A stretch of DNA of 64,000 bases. Source: Dryocosmus kuriphilus (lineage: Eukaryota; Arthropoda; Insecta; Hymenoptera; Cynipidae). Under the pieces are notes generated by a model. It ran no database searches, was not told the DNA's origin, and was given only the letters and a program-made list of their open reading frames with translations. Both the position numbers and the translations under genes were made by a program. Shown here one piece after another: positions 36,266 through 48,664 of the stretch. Where the stretch lies: contig CM076192.1 of the NCBI GenBank assembly GCA_038277395.1, positions 133,710,251 to 133,774,250 of the forward strand. Reading direction: 5' to 3'. Numbering within the stretch: the stretch's first letter is position 1; the number at the start of each line of letters is the position of its first letter.

Positions 36266-37545
36266 GCTCCCTACTTTTGTCCCAGACATTAGAATGGGAG
36301 TTACAGACACCGTGTCGCTAGCCACCCTACCGGATGTGCACGCAAAATCCGGTCTTGTATGGCATTAGGAAATTTCTTTTAACAAGTGCATTTGAGCGCA
36401 TTTGAAACCAGTACGAATAGCGTCTTGTCACATAATTTCATTTGTTAAAAAAAATTAATTTATTTTAGGTCATGACTTTGAAAAATGATATTTTGTTAAT
36501 ATCTGAACATTTTCAAATGCATCTGGAGACTTTTGTGTGGTGAATTTGAGCTTATTTGAAGCATTTTGAAAGTACATTAAAACAGTTTCATTATGTTCAT
36601 TATATTCGGAAATATGAACACCGTATCACATCCCCCCCCCCCCCCGCCAATGGGCGTACAATTTCTAGAATTCTATGGGGCTAAGATTTTTCTTAATACT
36701 GCTGCATTTGAGCGCATTTGAAACTTAGTCTAAGTAGCAGTTTTCGATATTACTTAATGAAATTTTGAGAAATTAAAGTTTGTGTTTGGTCACCTCTTTC
36801 ATGAGGGTTAATATCTAGCGCAATTATAAACATATTTTAAATTTTCTGATGGGACATTTGAGCGCATTTGAATTCCAATAGATTTATGTTGAAATAATTA
36901 ATTTTAATCTCAACAGGAAGAATTTACCCCCAGCGGGGCACTAGCCCCCCGCCACCATCATTTGCCACAAATTATTAACTGGCACAATTTACTGGCGAAA
37001 AATTTTTAATTGGTGGTGCATAACAGCACATTTGAAACTAAGAAAGTTGGTCATCGGGTTTTCCTAATAGTGCTATTATTGACGAAAATTGCACCAGCCC
37101 CACTCGCTTTCATCGCTTGTAACTCGGTCACCGTTGGGGTGCAAAACTTGTTATTGGTGGTGCATTTGAGAGAATTTGGAGCGCATTTGAATCCATATGG
37201 GTACACGTCCAATTTTGGGGGGGGGGGCAGTGACACGGGCCTTGAAGGTCTTACCAATCTCACGTATATGAGAGACAAGAAAATCTCAAAAATTGAAGCT
37301 GTCATGATTTTTCGCAGGAAAGTGATAGTATCGACTAGTATTTGCCCAATAAACTGATTTTAATTGTAATTATAAATACTAACGATAAATTCTAGTTATC
37401 GAGAATTGATTATTGTCTCATTTCCAGGAACAATGCCAGAAATGATTATTATCAACTGATGGATAGAGGTGTTAAAATCGTTATCTTGACTGGGTCTAAT
37501 AAAAATGTTTATTATAGCTTATTGATTAATTTCATGGTATTTTTA

Positions 37546-38141
37546 CATTCTCGTCTCAATGAGAAGGTATTAGTTTTATGTGAAAACTGACTTTCACGGA
37601 TTTCATGAAATCTCGACGTATCATGACCCCCTAAATCCGAAAAAACATGTTATACGACGGTGTCTATCTGTCTGTTGTCGTTGTCGTCGTTGCCGTTATC
37701 GTTGCCATTGTCGTTGTTGTATAGCTGTGGTTGTCGTTGTCGTCGTTGTCGTCTGTTCCCACGATAATTTTCGAAGAACTAGTCAGATTGGATTGCGCTT
37801 TGGCACACTTCCATAAGGCGTAAAAGTAAAGGACAAATTCGTTAACCAGCGGTTTTTCACCAGCGGTTATGGTTTTGATCCATCAAAAACAGTTTTCAAA
37901 AAATTAAGGAATCCATTTTTCGGCTAAAATATGTGAGATAACAAAAAAAAACAGTATAAAGTAAAATTTTTCATCTCAAAAATATCTTGCACGATGTGCA
38001 AGGATCAAAAGCATCCGAGCGCGAAGCCCTGGGCTTAAATATATCGGAGCGCGAAGCGCGAATACCACCAGGCCGCGCCCCCTGGGGGCGCTTATACTTC
38101 GCGCGAAACGCGCGATGAGAATGTACCCGCGAAGAGGGCAG
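37546..38141 (+). mobile_element. Family A non-autonomous element, copy 3 (596 bp, internally deleted)
   Basis: The left end is CATTCTCGTCTCAATGAGAA. The GTC-rich microsatellite is at 37661-37760. The right end is GATGAGAATG, then a CCCGCGAAGAGGG hairpin and CAG. Roughly 650 bp of the interior seen in copies 1 and 2 is absent. The flanks TATTTTTA and ATTTTTTT resemble but do not match exactly as an 8-bp duplication. GCGAAGC occurs near 38018 and 38044. Confidence 0.8.
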
Positions 38142-38647
38142 ATTTTTTTCTACAGGATTTGTTAATTTCTTTATTCTTGTAAACTGATGCAGTTAGGTGT
38201 TGCTAAATTTTCAATCTCGACTCTAGTGCAATTTCCCCTACTTATGCTTATATGTAACATAATTGCGCAATTTCAGAACATAATTACAATAATTTTAAAG
38301 AACTTCAAATCGAAACGCCCTAATTTTGATTACACAACTTGCAAAACTTGCAAAGCATGGATTTCTTGCATTTTTAAACGTTTTTAAGTTAAAATTGTGA
38401 AACTTGGTACATTCCATTCAAATACTGTTCATATTAAATGCTGAAATTGTAATTTTGGAAAGTTTCAATTTAAAATAAATTTAAGAAAGCTTGAATAAGT
38501 TAAAAAACTTTCTATTTTGAATGGTTTAAGTTAATATTGTTAATAACTTACGATCTATAAACTTCCAAAGTCAAGAAATTTTGAAAAGCAGTTTTATCAA
38601 ATTTCTTTTGAATTTTGTGTTGCATTGAGAACTTACACATATATGTG

Positions 38648-38710
<63 letters not shown>

Positions 38711-39600
38711 CTCTAGCTTATAGGTAAGTCTTAATGTACAAATTTCATTTTTTTACAAATTGTTTTGTAATCATTGTATTTCCATTAATTACAAACGTTT
38801 TGATTGCGTAAGGAAAATGCAAAGCAATATTTCTTACATTATATTGTATGTATTAAAAATCTTTATAGAAATTTCAAGCAATCCTTAAGTTTGAAGAAGA
38901 ATTTCATAAACTTCTTCTCATAAAAAGGGCAAGAGATAATTTTTTCAATAAATTTATTTGTAATCATTTTGTTTCTATTATTTACAAACATTCTATAAAT
39001 TTAAGAACTGAGAGATCCTCAAATTTTCTTTCTTTTAATATTTTTAATATTAAGGGGCTTTTCTCCAAAGAACAAGAAGAAAAGTTATGATGGTCAGACT
39101 TTTATTTAAATTATGTATATTTTTACTTCTTTTTTATTTATGTGGAATTTTTATTTTTATTTTAGACAACACACAGGAATCGGCATACTTTATGGTAGAT
39201 TTTTTTTCAATTGGCTAAAGGAGTCAAAATTTATTACGGAATTGAAAGAGTGGATGGAGCGCCACCAAATAATTTTGAAAATTCTTTTGTTTAACGCAAT
39301 ATATCTAACTAATAATAAATGTTCAAAAATTTTTGGTAGGCTATCTGTTCAAACAAACATTTGTTTAAGGAGTTCACTGGCTCGAATCGTAGCCAAAATT
39401 TTTCTGCACGATCGGTTTTTCTCCGTATAGCGAGACTCTCTGTCCCCTTTACAACATTTAGCGTAAACTTTGAATCAAAATCATGAATAAATGATACAGC
39501 TAAGAATCTCAATCATTTAACATATAATAAGATGATTAATTTTAGTCACTGGGGCCCAGAAATATGCAGAAAGTGTGTGCTACATCAGGGTTGCATGCAC
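38142..39600. other. AT-rich intergenic DNA with a (TA)n run
   Basis: Contains a long TA dinucleotide run at 38648-38708. The open frame at 39113-39430 (105 codons) has no motif and a biased composition, so I do not call it. Confidence 0.45.
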
Positions 39601-39800
39601 AACGATAAAACTAATCGCATTTTCTATCCTTAACTTATCGCATCAACATCTTGAGTAGTCATTATTGCCTTATCGCCTCGTATTTAACGCATCGCATTAA
39701 TGCATCGCCTAAGCCCTAAGCTAATTGCCTTAACGCCCTGCCGTAACACATTGCCATATCCCAATCGCATCGCCTTCGTTTATCGCTCAGAAGCATCGCT
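39600..39800 (-). repeat. ATCGC-rich low-complexity stretch
   Basis: The pentamer ATCGC recurs many times at irregular spacing, with related 'gcctta' words. It lies just downstream (minus sense) of the LINE coding end at about 39900 and may be its 3' UTR. Confidence 0.5.
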
Positions 39801-39879
39801 CTTCTCATTTCGTTTTATATACCTTGTTTTACTCACCAGTCCTTATCTTTTTCGCTCGTAAGTGTTTGTCTCTTTCTAA

Positions 39880-41290
39880 CTTACTATAATTCTCCCATCA
39901 TTACATTATATCTTTTACATTAAAAATTTTTTTCCTTATTTCTTTTATCCCTTAACCTACTCTTTTCCTCTTAATTCTTCTCTCTCATCTCTTTATTTTC
40001 TTCCTTTCCAGTTTCCGTCGTCAATCCAACACCTCTACCTATCCCTTTTAATTGCAGACCTTTCCTATTATTATGCTTCCTCTTTCTACTTTTTCACAAT
40101 CTTCCAGCGAATGCTTAAACGTTGCTCTACCTCTCTCACATATCATGCATGCTCTTTCTTCTTCTTTCGCCCAGTACTTGTTCCATTTATCCGCGTTTCC
40201 ACATTTCGCTCTCGCGATCACTTTCTGCGAACCCCTTTACCCCTTCTCCTCCTGGTATTTTGCTATATACTCTACTTATATCCAAACATATTTTTCATTA
40301 TGTTTTGCTTTCTTTATTTTATTTTCGATTATTTACTTTAATGCTTCTCTATACCTATCTATTACATTTTGTTGTACTTTCATTCCCCTGTTTTGTTCTC
40401 TCCTCACTAATTCCCTTGACCAACCATTCATATTTACATAAGTATCTTTCTCTTTCTTCCAATTCCTTCCTCTCTCCTAATCCCAATTCCCATTCTTATA
40501 GGCATTCTTGAACCATTATTCTTCCGTTACTTTCAAAGGATTTGTCTTCAATCCTACATGATCTGTTCCCTGCTCTTATATTCACTTACTCCCTATCTAC
40601 CTCTTTCCTTACTACATAGCACGGCGTGCTTCTTTCTATTCCCAGAGTCCATCTAATAAATTTTTCATGCAGTATTTCTACTTCCTTATATTCCCTGCAC
40701 CTCCAAATTTCCACTCCATATAGTAACACACTCATCACTAAGACCTCATACATTCTCATTCTTCTCTTGATATCACCTCTAAATAATTTTTCTCCTATTC
40801 CTCACACCTATTTCGTCACTAACGTTGCTATTTTTACTCTTTCCTTTATATGCCCTCTAATGTTCCCATTTTTCTTAAACAAAAGTCCTAAATAAACAAA
40901 TTTCTTTACTTATTCGGCCTTTTCTTCTCTCCACTAACATTCGTCACTGTGTTTATTTTACCACCACCTTTGTTGAAAACCATTACCTTCGACTTACATA
41001 TTTATATTCAGCATTAGTTTCTTTTCTCTCAGATAGCTCTCTAATCTTCTCATCATGCTTCTCCAAACATCCTACTCTTTCGCTACTAACACAATATCAT
41101 CTGCATGTGCCAGTGACCAAAACCTTTTCCTCCCTACCACAAGTCCCCCTTCTAATTCTTTCTTGTATTTTTCCTCCATGTCCGATATGAACACTGAAAA
41201 TAGCAGTGTGCTCATCGAGCGGCCCTGTCTCAAACCTAGCTCTGCCCAGAACTCTTCTGATGTTTCTTTCCTAATCTTTTAATAGCTCAT
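39880..41290 (-). pseudogene. Non-LTR retrotransposon 3' half (RT to C-terminal Cys motif)
   Basis: On the minus strand, from 41290 downwards: the RT box around GRSMSTLLFSVFISDMEEKY, the catalytic HADDIVLVAKE (canonical YADD changed to HADD), GEKLFRGDIKRRMRMYE, SVLLYGVEIW and EKFIRWTLGIE. A terminal cysteine-histidine motif (CMICERGRATFKHSLEDC) lies near 40130-40180. Several stops and frame changes are present. Upstream RT and endonuclease are missing. The plus-strand open frames at 40052-40511 are antisense shadows. It appears to be an insect LINE of the I/Jockey group; the exact clade is uncertain. Confidence 0.8.
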
Positions 41291-41375
41291 TCCCAACATC
41301 ATCATGTATCATACATTAATTTCTCAGAAAAATGCATAGAAAATTATTGCTGCTATAAATAAAAGTGTAAAATGT

Positions 41376-41828
41376 AAATGTGATACTCGGGTCGATAGAA
41401 TGCTGTGTTGTGTTTGCTTGCCCTGATAAAATAAATATATTGTGGTAAATTTCCGGATTTACTTCACGAATAAAATTGACAGGTCTTACATGTAAGGACC
41501 GTGTAATTGTAGTTATATATGTTGTCATCTAATCAAGCTGCGCTAGCGTTCCTGACGGTGCGCTAAGCTATCGAGCAGCCCTTACTTATGAACCTCTGCA
41601 GTTGCAATGGAAGGCATATCTAAAGAAAAGGCGATAACATAGCGCACCGATATTATCGCTAGTGCAGCCTGAACAGATGACAACGTACAAATACAATTAG
41701 ACGGCCCTCATACGTAGGACCTGTCAATTTTATTCGCGAAGTAAATCCGGAAGTTTACCACAAGATGTTTATTTTGTCAGTGCAAGCAGACACAACACAG
41801 CATTCTATCGACTCCAGGATCACGCGAG
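41376..41828. repeat. Foldback MITE, about 450 bp
   Basis: The left arm 41376-41574 and right arm 41631-41828 are inverted copies separated by only about 56 bp. Shared segments are 'gtcgatagaatgctgtgttg' and 'tccggatttacttc.cgaat' in the outer part and 'gctgcgctagcg' and 'ggtgcgcta' in the inner part. There is no coding sequence. The terminal few bases (GTGAT) are similar, but no target duplication was resolved. Confidence 0.8.
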
Positions 41829-44162
41829 AGCCCTGATATTTCGTGAGTTTTCTTTCTTTCCGTCGAAAGATGGGGAATAAGATTTTATGTGGAGTCAGGG
41901 ACGATCATCCAAGGGTAAAGCATTTCAAAATTTCTTTAATCAACACTTTTAACACACGCAACTTTGAGAGTAAATATCTCCACTTTGTTAGCGGCACGGT
42001 TCTTATAATTTAGGGAATGTATAGACAACACTATTCTTAGCGTGTGGTCAAAATTTCAAGCAAATGCATAGAAAGCCGCTTAGCCAGTGAACGTTCTTAA
42101 TATGGCATGAAAAGCCTTATTTTGGTAAATAGATACAGTTATCAACTTAATTAAAGCAAATTCAAAAATATATCACCGTAACAGCAACTGACCCACTCAT
42201 TGACACATCTGAAAACAAAAAAAAAACCTTTAAACTATCCTTGTAATTAATTTATTACAGCATGCATAAAATTTTGTCTACATACACAGAGAAAATTTAT
42301 TCATGAAATCTTGCAGAATTAGTTCGGTAAACGGGGATATAGTTACATCGAGGGAATGTTTACAGTTATTTCACGATTTAACAAATAGCAGAACTATAAA
42401 TAATATAAAATAGCTATGTAAAATCTTAAGTGTAAGAGTAAAAATTCTTCTATGTAATAATTGATGTAAGGATTTTATTATGTACATTCTAGTCTATTCT
42501 AAAATAGCTGAAAGTAATGCAAATTTTTATGAAATTAATTATATAAGGCTTAATTGATTAATATTTGTAGATATTCTTACTTCTGCTACAAGAGAAATTA
42601 CAGAAAAGTTGGGTAAACGTTTGGCCGATCAACATTCTCAAGGCTGAAAATAAAAGTCAAGTCCCCGTAGATGATTTCAAATTTTTTATTTCGGTTAATA
42701 TTGCAGGATTTCAGAAAATATCCAACAATATATACTATCTTTTCCTCCAAAAAAATATGACTTATGAGGTTGGTATGATATATTTGTGTTCAGACATTGC
42801 ACATATGCGTTTCATGCATTTACCATGTATTAATTCAGGGACCCGACCGAAACTTTTGTTCCATTTCGCTTTTGATAGAAAAAAATTCTTCTTTACTAAA
42901 CTAAACTAGATTTGAAAAAAAATAAAATAATGTTTAAAATTACCTTAATGAGTAGATCAAAATTTTTTGTTCAACTGGCAGTAACGAAATGGAACGAAAG
43001 TTTCAGCCGTGTCCCTGTGTATTACATTAAATAAATCCTATGAAAGCATGATTGATTGCAGTTCTTATTTAATTCCTGAAATTATATATTAAATTAATTC
43101 TTAAATTTTTCATGCTCAATTTTAATGTCTTTAAGAAAAACACAATAAATACAATTTAGGGCTTTAAATTTACAAAATTGTGTATAAAAAATTATCCAGT
43201 TTCAAGCTTACTTTAGAGTCCTTCAATTTTCAATGTTTCATACTTGATATGATCCGTGTAAAATAAAAAAATGAAATTCAATTTATATTTTTATTTGAAA
43301 GCTTATATATGTTTAACAGAAAAATTATCTTATTCTCTTTGTTAAATGCTATTTTCACAGGAGCTAAGGTAATGTAAAATTAACCTACCGTACTTTAATC
43401 GTTCATAATTTTAAGAGCAGGGAGTTAAATTATTATATAAACATTCAAAGACGCTAAGATGTGTGAGGCGGCTGAATTTTTATTTAAAAATAAAATAGGA
43501 AGCAAAACACTACGAAGACATAACTTATATGAGGCGCTCGTTGTGTGCATGTCAATACATAAGACACACACATACACCAAATTCAGAACTAGATAAAACC
43601 AGAAGAGTTATATTTACGGAAAGGGTAAAAAAAAAACAAAGTATCTGGGATCGCAAAACGAATTACGCAAACTATCGTCAAAATCGAACTATTTCCAAAA
43701 GCCCGGAAAATGAAAAGGAAAGCCAAAAGACAATTATAATAAATAATTAAAATTTAAAACATTGACAAAAAAATGCATAAATAATTTAAAAAACTGGCCA
43801 ATGATGCCAAGGTAGTTTCCTTCGAGGTCAGGTAATCTCAACAATCAAAGTTAACAACAATAGTTGATATAATAACAAATGCATGGATTCATTTTCCAAA
43901 CACCTGAAAATATAATTCTCACTAATTTGTTATTTAATGAAGCAACTGAAAATACTGCGAGTATTAATAATAAAATATTATTAATAAATGAAACTAAAAG
44001 ATCTTAATATAAGGAATATATCAAGGTAACAATTGCTGCCTCGATTAAATGCAGTAGTTCCACAAATCAGGGATCATTGACATTGCGACTCAAAAGAAAC
44101 CATGATTGATAGGTCATCAAATTATTGGAAGAAGTGCCGCGGAGGAACACCTTTAAATCATA
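41829..44162. other. AT-rich intergenic DNA, nothing recognised
   Basis: The only open frame above 70 codons (43529-43750) is Lys/Asn/Arg-rich without a motif. No repeat structure was noticed. Confidence 0.4.
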
Positions 44163-44229
44163 CACTGTTAGAAATTTCCAACTGAATTTTCAGGAAAAAT
44201 ACCTGAAGTTTTTTCCAAGACCGTTCCTG

Positions 44230-44840
44230 AAAATTCAGTCGAGGAAACATGAAATTTAAAACGTTAAACTTAAAATTCAGTCATGATATTAAATTTTTTT
44301 CAATCATATTACTGAAAATTCAGGCACGAGAATAAAAATTTTTCAGGCATTTTACTTAAAATTCAGTCATGATATTAAATTTTTTTCAATCATATTACTG
44401 AAAATTCAGGCACGACGAAATAAAAATTTTTCAGGCATTTTACTTAAAATTCAGTCATGATATTAAATTTTTTTCAATCATATTACTGAAAATTCAGGCA
44501 CGAGAATAAAAATTTTTCAGGAATTTTACTTAAAATTCAGTTGTAAATTCAGTCATGATATTAAATTTTTTCAATCGTATTACTGAAAATTCAGGCACGA
44601 GAATTAAAATTTTTCAGGCATTTTACTTAAAATTCAGTTGTAAATTCAGTCATGATATTACATTTTTTTCAACCATATTACTGAAAATTCAGGCACAAGA
44701 ATTAAAATTCTTCAAGCATTTTACTTAAAATTCAGTTGTAAAATTAGTCATAATATTCAATTTTACTTAGTCATATTACTGAAAATTCAGTCATGTAAAT
44801 TTAAATGTTTTAGGCGTTTTACTTAAAATTCATTATTTTT
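44230..44840. repeat. Left subterminal array, 86-98 bp units, about 6 copies
   Basis: The landmark 'ttcagtcatgatatt' recurs at 44281, 44367, 44455, 44553 and 44650, with a diverged copy near 44748. Later units carry a 12-bp 'ttgtaaattcag' addition. Each unit contains CTGAAAATTCAG. Confidence 0.85.
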
Positions 44841-47258
44841 AACGTTTATTTTTTGCATTATTTTTTAATGCATATTAATAGAAAATGTGCATTAAAAAAT
44901 TTTTTTTAATGTGAAATTCTTCAATATTCTTTTTCGAATTCAGTTTCACTGTATAAAATTCTAACAAAAAATCTATTAAGATGTATCTTTGATATATTCT
45001 ATATATATTTACAAATATATTTTCGGTATAAATTTATTTATGCTGCGCGTCTCTAATTTTTGGATTGCAAAAATTCGAGATTCAGACAAATCAGACAATA
45101 AGTATAAAAACTGGTTATGGTGTAGGGTGAATTCAAATACGGTTTAACTGATACATTATCAAATACCATTTATTACAAACGATTAATATCTTTTCACTAA
45201 CAGTGTTATACATATAGTTTTAATAAAGTTGTTGATAGTGAGAAAAGTACGTGTCAGTGACGAAAATGGAATTAATTTGCAAAAATTGTACGGGAAAACG
45301 TCAACAAAGTGAAAATGAATGCTATATTTTTAGAATGAAAAATTTTGAAGTTAGCTTTATACTTTCAATACGGAAAATCATTCGCGTAGTCTAAAACGTC
45401 TTTAGCAAGCTGCCCAACTTTACAGCTCATGCCTCCCGTTTTTCTTTTGGATGTTTTGTTGAGGGATGTTTCAGGGTTGATTTCCAGAATGAATCTGTAA
45501 TATGTAATAAATTGATATTATCGTTTTTATTGAAAATTTAACATTATTTATACTACAGTCGCGTACCTTTGCAAAAACTCCAACGAATTTGAGATTTCTG
45601 AGGGATACTTGTACCCAAATATGTAGTAGCAGAGGAATGTAATCAGTATTCCTTGGAGTCCATCTTCGCACGAAATACTGAATTTTTGTTCCAATATGAC
45701 AGAGAAAATCGCGCCGGGATCATGGATAGAAGTACCTTCAAACATAATTTTTCAACACATCAGAATAAGTGAAAGACAGCTGTATTATCAAATTGTAATA
45801 AATACACATACCTCTTATAACGAGCGTTGGATTCAATGTTGCAACTGCTTCGACTGCTTCAACTTCAGTTTGGTTTTTCTGTTAAATGAATAAAAATTAT
45901 CAGTATGAGTGTACAATTATACCTTGTTGCAATATGTTGTTTCTATGTTTTTAATGTCCATTTTTAGTATCATATTTGCATGCTTCTGGCATCGTTTTTG
46001 TCAGTTTAGGACAACACAAAGCGTTATGCAATTCACGAACGGAAAAAAATTCGAAGCCGTCAGCATGTAAAGCACTGTGCACACCTCGGACTTCGGTGTT
46101 TTGCCATCATCCAACTCTTTGCAAAGACTCGTCTGCAATTCGCGCCAAAAGCACGAATTTTGACTTGCCTGTGCAAACGTTCTCGGACCACAAAAACCAC
46201 CTCCGAGGTCCACAATTTACTATTTCAACACATCGGACATCCACATTTATTACATTACTTACGTCAATGATTTAAAAAAAAAAGGACTCGTTTTCTCGGA
46301 AATAAAGAAATAAGAGAGGGAAGGCGACTACAGTTTTAGGGACCTCATCTCCTCTGATTTCTATAGCTTCCTTCGATGCCCTTACAATTTCGTCCCTTCT
46401 GTCTTTTTCTTTCAGAAGATTCTTGCTGCATTTCAAGAATTGGCGGAGTCGCTTGATCTTATGTGTCAATGATTCTGTCCACGTAGTTTGGACATCCTTG
46501 CCCAGGAGTATCGAACTATGTTTAATAAGACAAGTGGCGTTCTTCAAAAAAGGCCAGTTGATAAAAATCAGGTCCAAATCTCTATCAGCTGCGTTAATCA
46601 CAGCTCTTTGTGTTGGGTACGTGATCTCCATCATCTGCTCCACATCTAACATACAGCTTGCCGAAATGTTATAAGTTTCGTAGAGTTTTTGTCTATTTCT
46701 TTCTTGGGTTTCAGCCGTTTCATTTTCAGTCAGAATTGGTGCGTAAGAAACGCAACCGTATTCGTCTTCCTTTCTTTTCTTGGTTTTTTTCGATATTCTA
46801 CTCTGTGCTTCTTCCTCATCACTGTCGGCACTCAAGGCACGTTTCTGTGTACTCTGTTGTTTTTCTACACTGCTGGAATAATTAATAAAATTCTCAATAG
46901 CCTTCGTAAGTTTAGATCGTCCATCAGTCCAAATCTGTTGCCCTATCTTGAAAGAGAATGAATCCGGGAATTTAGTGCAAAACCAGTCAACCGCATTTGT
47001 CACCGAAGATCGGGTAACTTTATCCACATTTTTCTTCAGAGATTTCGCGATTTTCGTACAATCGTTCTTCTCTCACGTGGTTCCAATGCTTTTTTGTTAT
47101 CCAAGTTATTTCTTATGTTTTGCTCCAATCGATCAACAATATCAGTTTGATAGTTAATGGCAGCTGGCAAAAACCTGTTCTCTCTCGATGGTTCCAACTG
47201 AAGATGTGAGGGATTGCAGTTTTGGGTATTGGTACCTATAAGTTTCAGAGTATATAAT

Positions 47259-47345
47259 AATTTATTTATTTATTTATGTATTTATTCAACTACAGCAACA
47301 GGCCATTTGTCCCAGATTACATAAGAAAAAATGCATCAATAAATA
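47259..47345 (-). mobile_element. LINE 3' tail inserted in an intron
   Basis: On minus it reads 'gggacaaatggcctgttgct' followed by an (AAAT)n tail, the common 3' end of an insect non-LTR element. It is under 100 bp and lies in intron 2 of the second gene. Confidence 0.55.
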
Positions 47346-47659
47346 AAATTATTAAACTTGAGTAAAAGAAAGATTTATCTTCTTTACTTAATTCTTAAAA
47401 CCTACAAGAGACAAATTCGGATCTAAAAGGTATAAATCCCGATTAATGTCTTATAATAATAAAAATAATAAGACAATTATGTCATCCAATCAAAAATTAT
47501 AATTCCCAATTTCATTATTTATTTCACTCAGTCGATTTGTAAATATTAATGAATATGAAGAGATTATTAATTTTTATGTATTTCAGAGGTCAAATTATTT
47601 TTAATAATCATGATGATAATTATGATTAGCTAAAAATTACATAGGGTGTCTTTAAAATC

Positions 47660-47800
47660 ACCCTGGTGACTCGGTGGTTGTGAGAATGTCGTGCAACCGC
47701 GGTGTGACCAACTACCACGTTGATCGCATGATTTCTGAACAAATTTTTAAACTTTCATTGCGGTTGCATAACGTTTACGCAATCACTAAAACGCCAGGGT
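47660..47800. repeat. Hairpin MITE in an intron
   Basis: The left ACCCTGG...TGCAACCGC (47660 to about 47701) is mirrored by GCGGTTGCA...CCAGGGT (to 47800). The two arms are about 42 bp with several mismatches. It lies within the intron 47236-47826. Confidence 0.6.
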
Positions 47801-48664
47801 ACGTATAATTATAACTTATTACTCACCAGGAGTGTAATTGGAAGCATTAATAGAATCGTTTGTCTCTGACTCTTTGAGCATTATAACTGTCATGGGTTTT
47901 AAATCCATTGCAGCCAATTCAATAACGTCATCGTCTACTTCCGTGGTCCGGTCTTCCATGTAAAGCTATATGAAAAGGAACAATAATCATTCATTTCGAA
48001 ATCCCATAATATTTCTTGGGTATTACACTATTATTCTATTTATTTTCAAGAGACCTCTACGTTTTTCTTTGCATGGCATACCTGGTATTCTTCATCGGGT
48101 AATTGCAGTTTTGCGATCGCGTTAGATATAATTTCATCTTTGGTGTTGGCTTTTACTAATGCTGTTTTTGTAGTTGCAGAACATTGTACGGTGAAAAAAG
48201 GTATATTTAGATATCTGCAAAACTGTTCAAAAAAATTTTAGTGGTTACTCTGGGTTTTCAGTTTGTGAAATTTGACTGAAACTTTAACAATCTATGATTG
48301 TTAGAAAAAAACCTAAAATAGATAGCTGCAGATATCAAGGTTAATGAAAGACGATTTGTTATGCTATTTTTTCAAAGCGATGTTGATGTTTTATAATTCA
48401 GTGGATACGAAAAGAATTGAAAATTGTTCGAAAAGTGGTGGAATATTGAATGTAAAATAAAAGACTTTGAACATCTAGCAAATTATCAAAACTATATAAT
48501 TAATTTCATTTAAGGATATTTGCAAAGTCGATGAGAAATTGTTAATACCATGAGTATAATTTTTATATATGAATATTATTTATTTGTAACATGCATTTAC
48601 AATTTCCGATATATACATATTCACGTACAATTCGCGTGAATCAGAAGTCAAATATCAGCTAATT

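Larger units (their letters stand above)
33010..37243. repeat. Large foldback element built of about 160-bp monomers
   Basis: The left arm (33010 to about 34250) and right arm (about 34530-37243) are inverted copies; the outermost 'ggtccgtgtcactgcc' at left is matched by 'ggcagtgacacgggcc' at right. In each arm the motif CAAATGCGCTCAAATGCACC (or its complement) recurs every 144-172 bp: left at about 33077, 33241, 33400, 33550, 33713, 33863 and 34035; right at 34707, 34867, 35028, 36387, 36540, 36706, 36855, 37016 and 37160. The centre (34250-34530) is AT-rich. Homopolymer C/G runs occur at 33029-33050, 33937-33957 and 36631-36647. There is no coding sequence of its own. Confidence 0.8.
45365..48214 (-). 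pseudogene. CACTA-like second gene, six exons, CIDE-N-like start
   Basis: Minus-strand exons: 48082-48214, 47827-47965, 46263-47235, 45812-45878, 45567-45735 and 45365-45494, each with GT and AG borders. The first two encode an ubiquitin-fold-like segment (AIAKLQLPDEEYQ joined to LYMEDRTTEVDDDVIELA), resembling a CIDE-N domain. The long exon is charged (KKTKKRKEDE) with FCTKFPDSF. The last exons give GILITFLCYYIFGYKYPSE and NSLEFLQR, the conserved C-terminal signature, ending in a stop at 45365. A one-base loss near 47070 and a T-run slip near 46275 shift the frame. The gene accompanies the transposase in this element type; its biochemical role is unknown. Confidence 0.7.

Noticed and set aside
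40052..40511. Overlapping Ser/Leu/Phe-rich plus-strand frames
   Set aside because: Antisense shadows of the purine-rich LINE coding strand.
45266..45394. Plus-strand frame starting MELICKNC, zinc-finger-like
   Set aside because: It overlaps the last exon of the minus-strand second gene in antisense, and the transposase of this element lies on the minus strand; probably coincidence.
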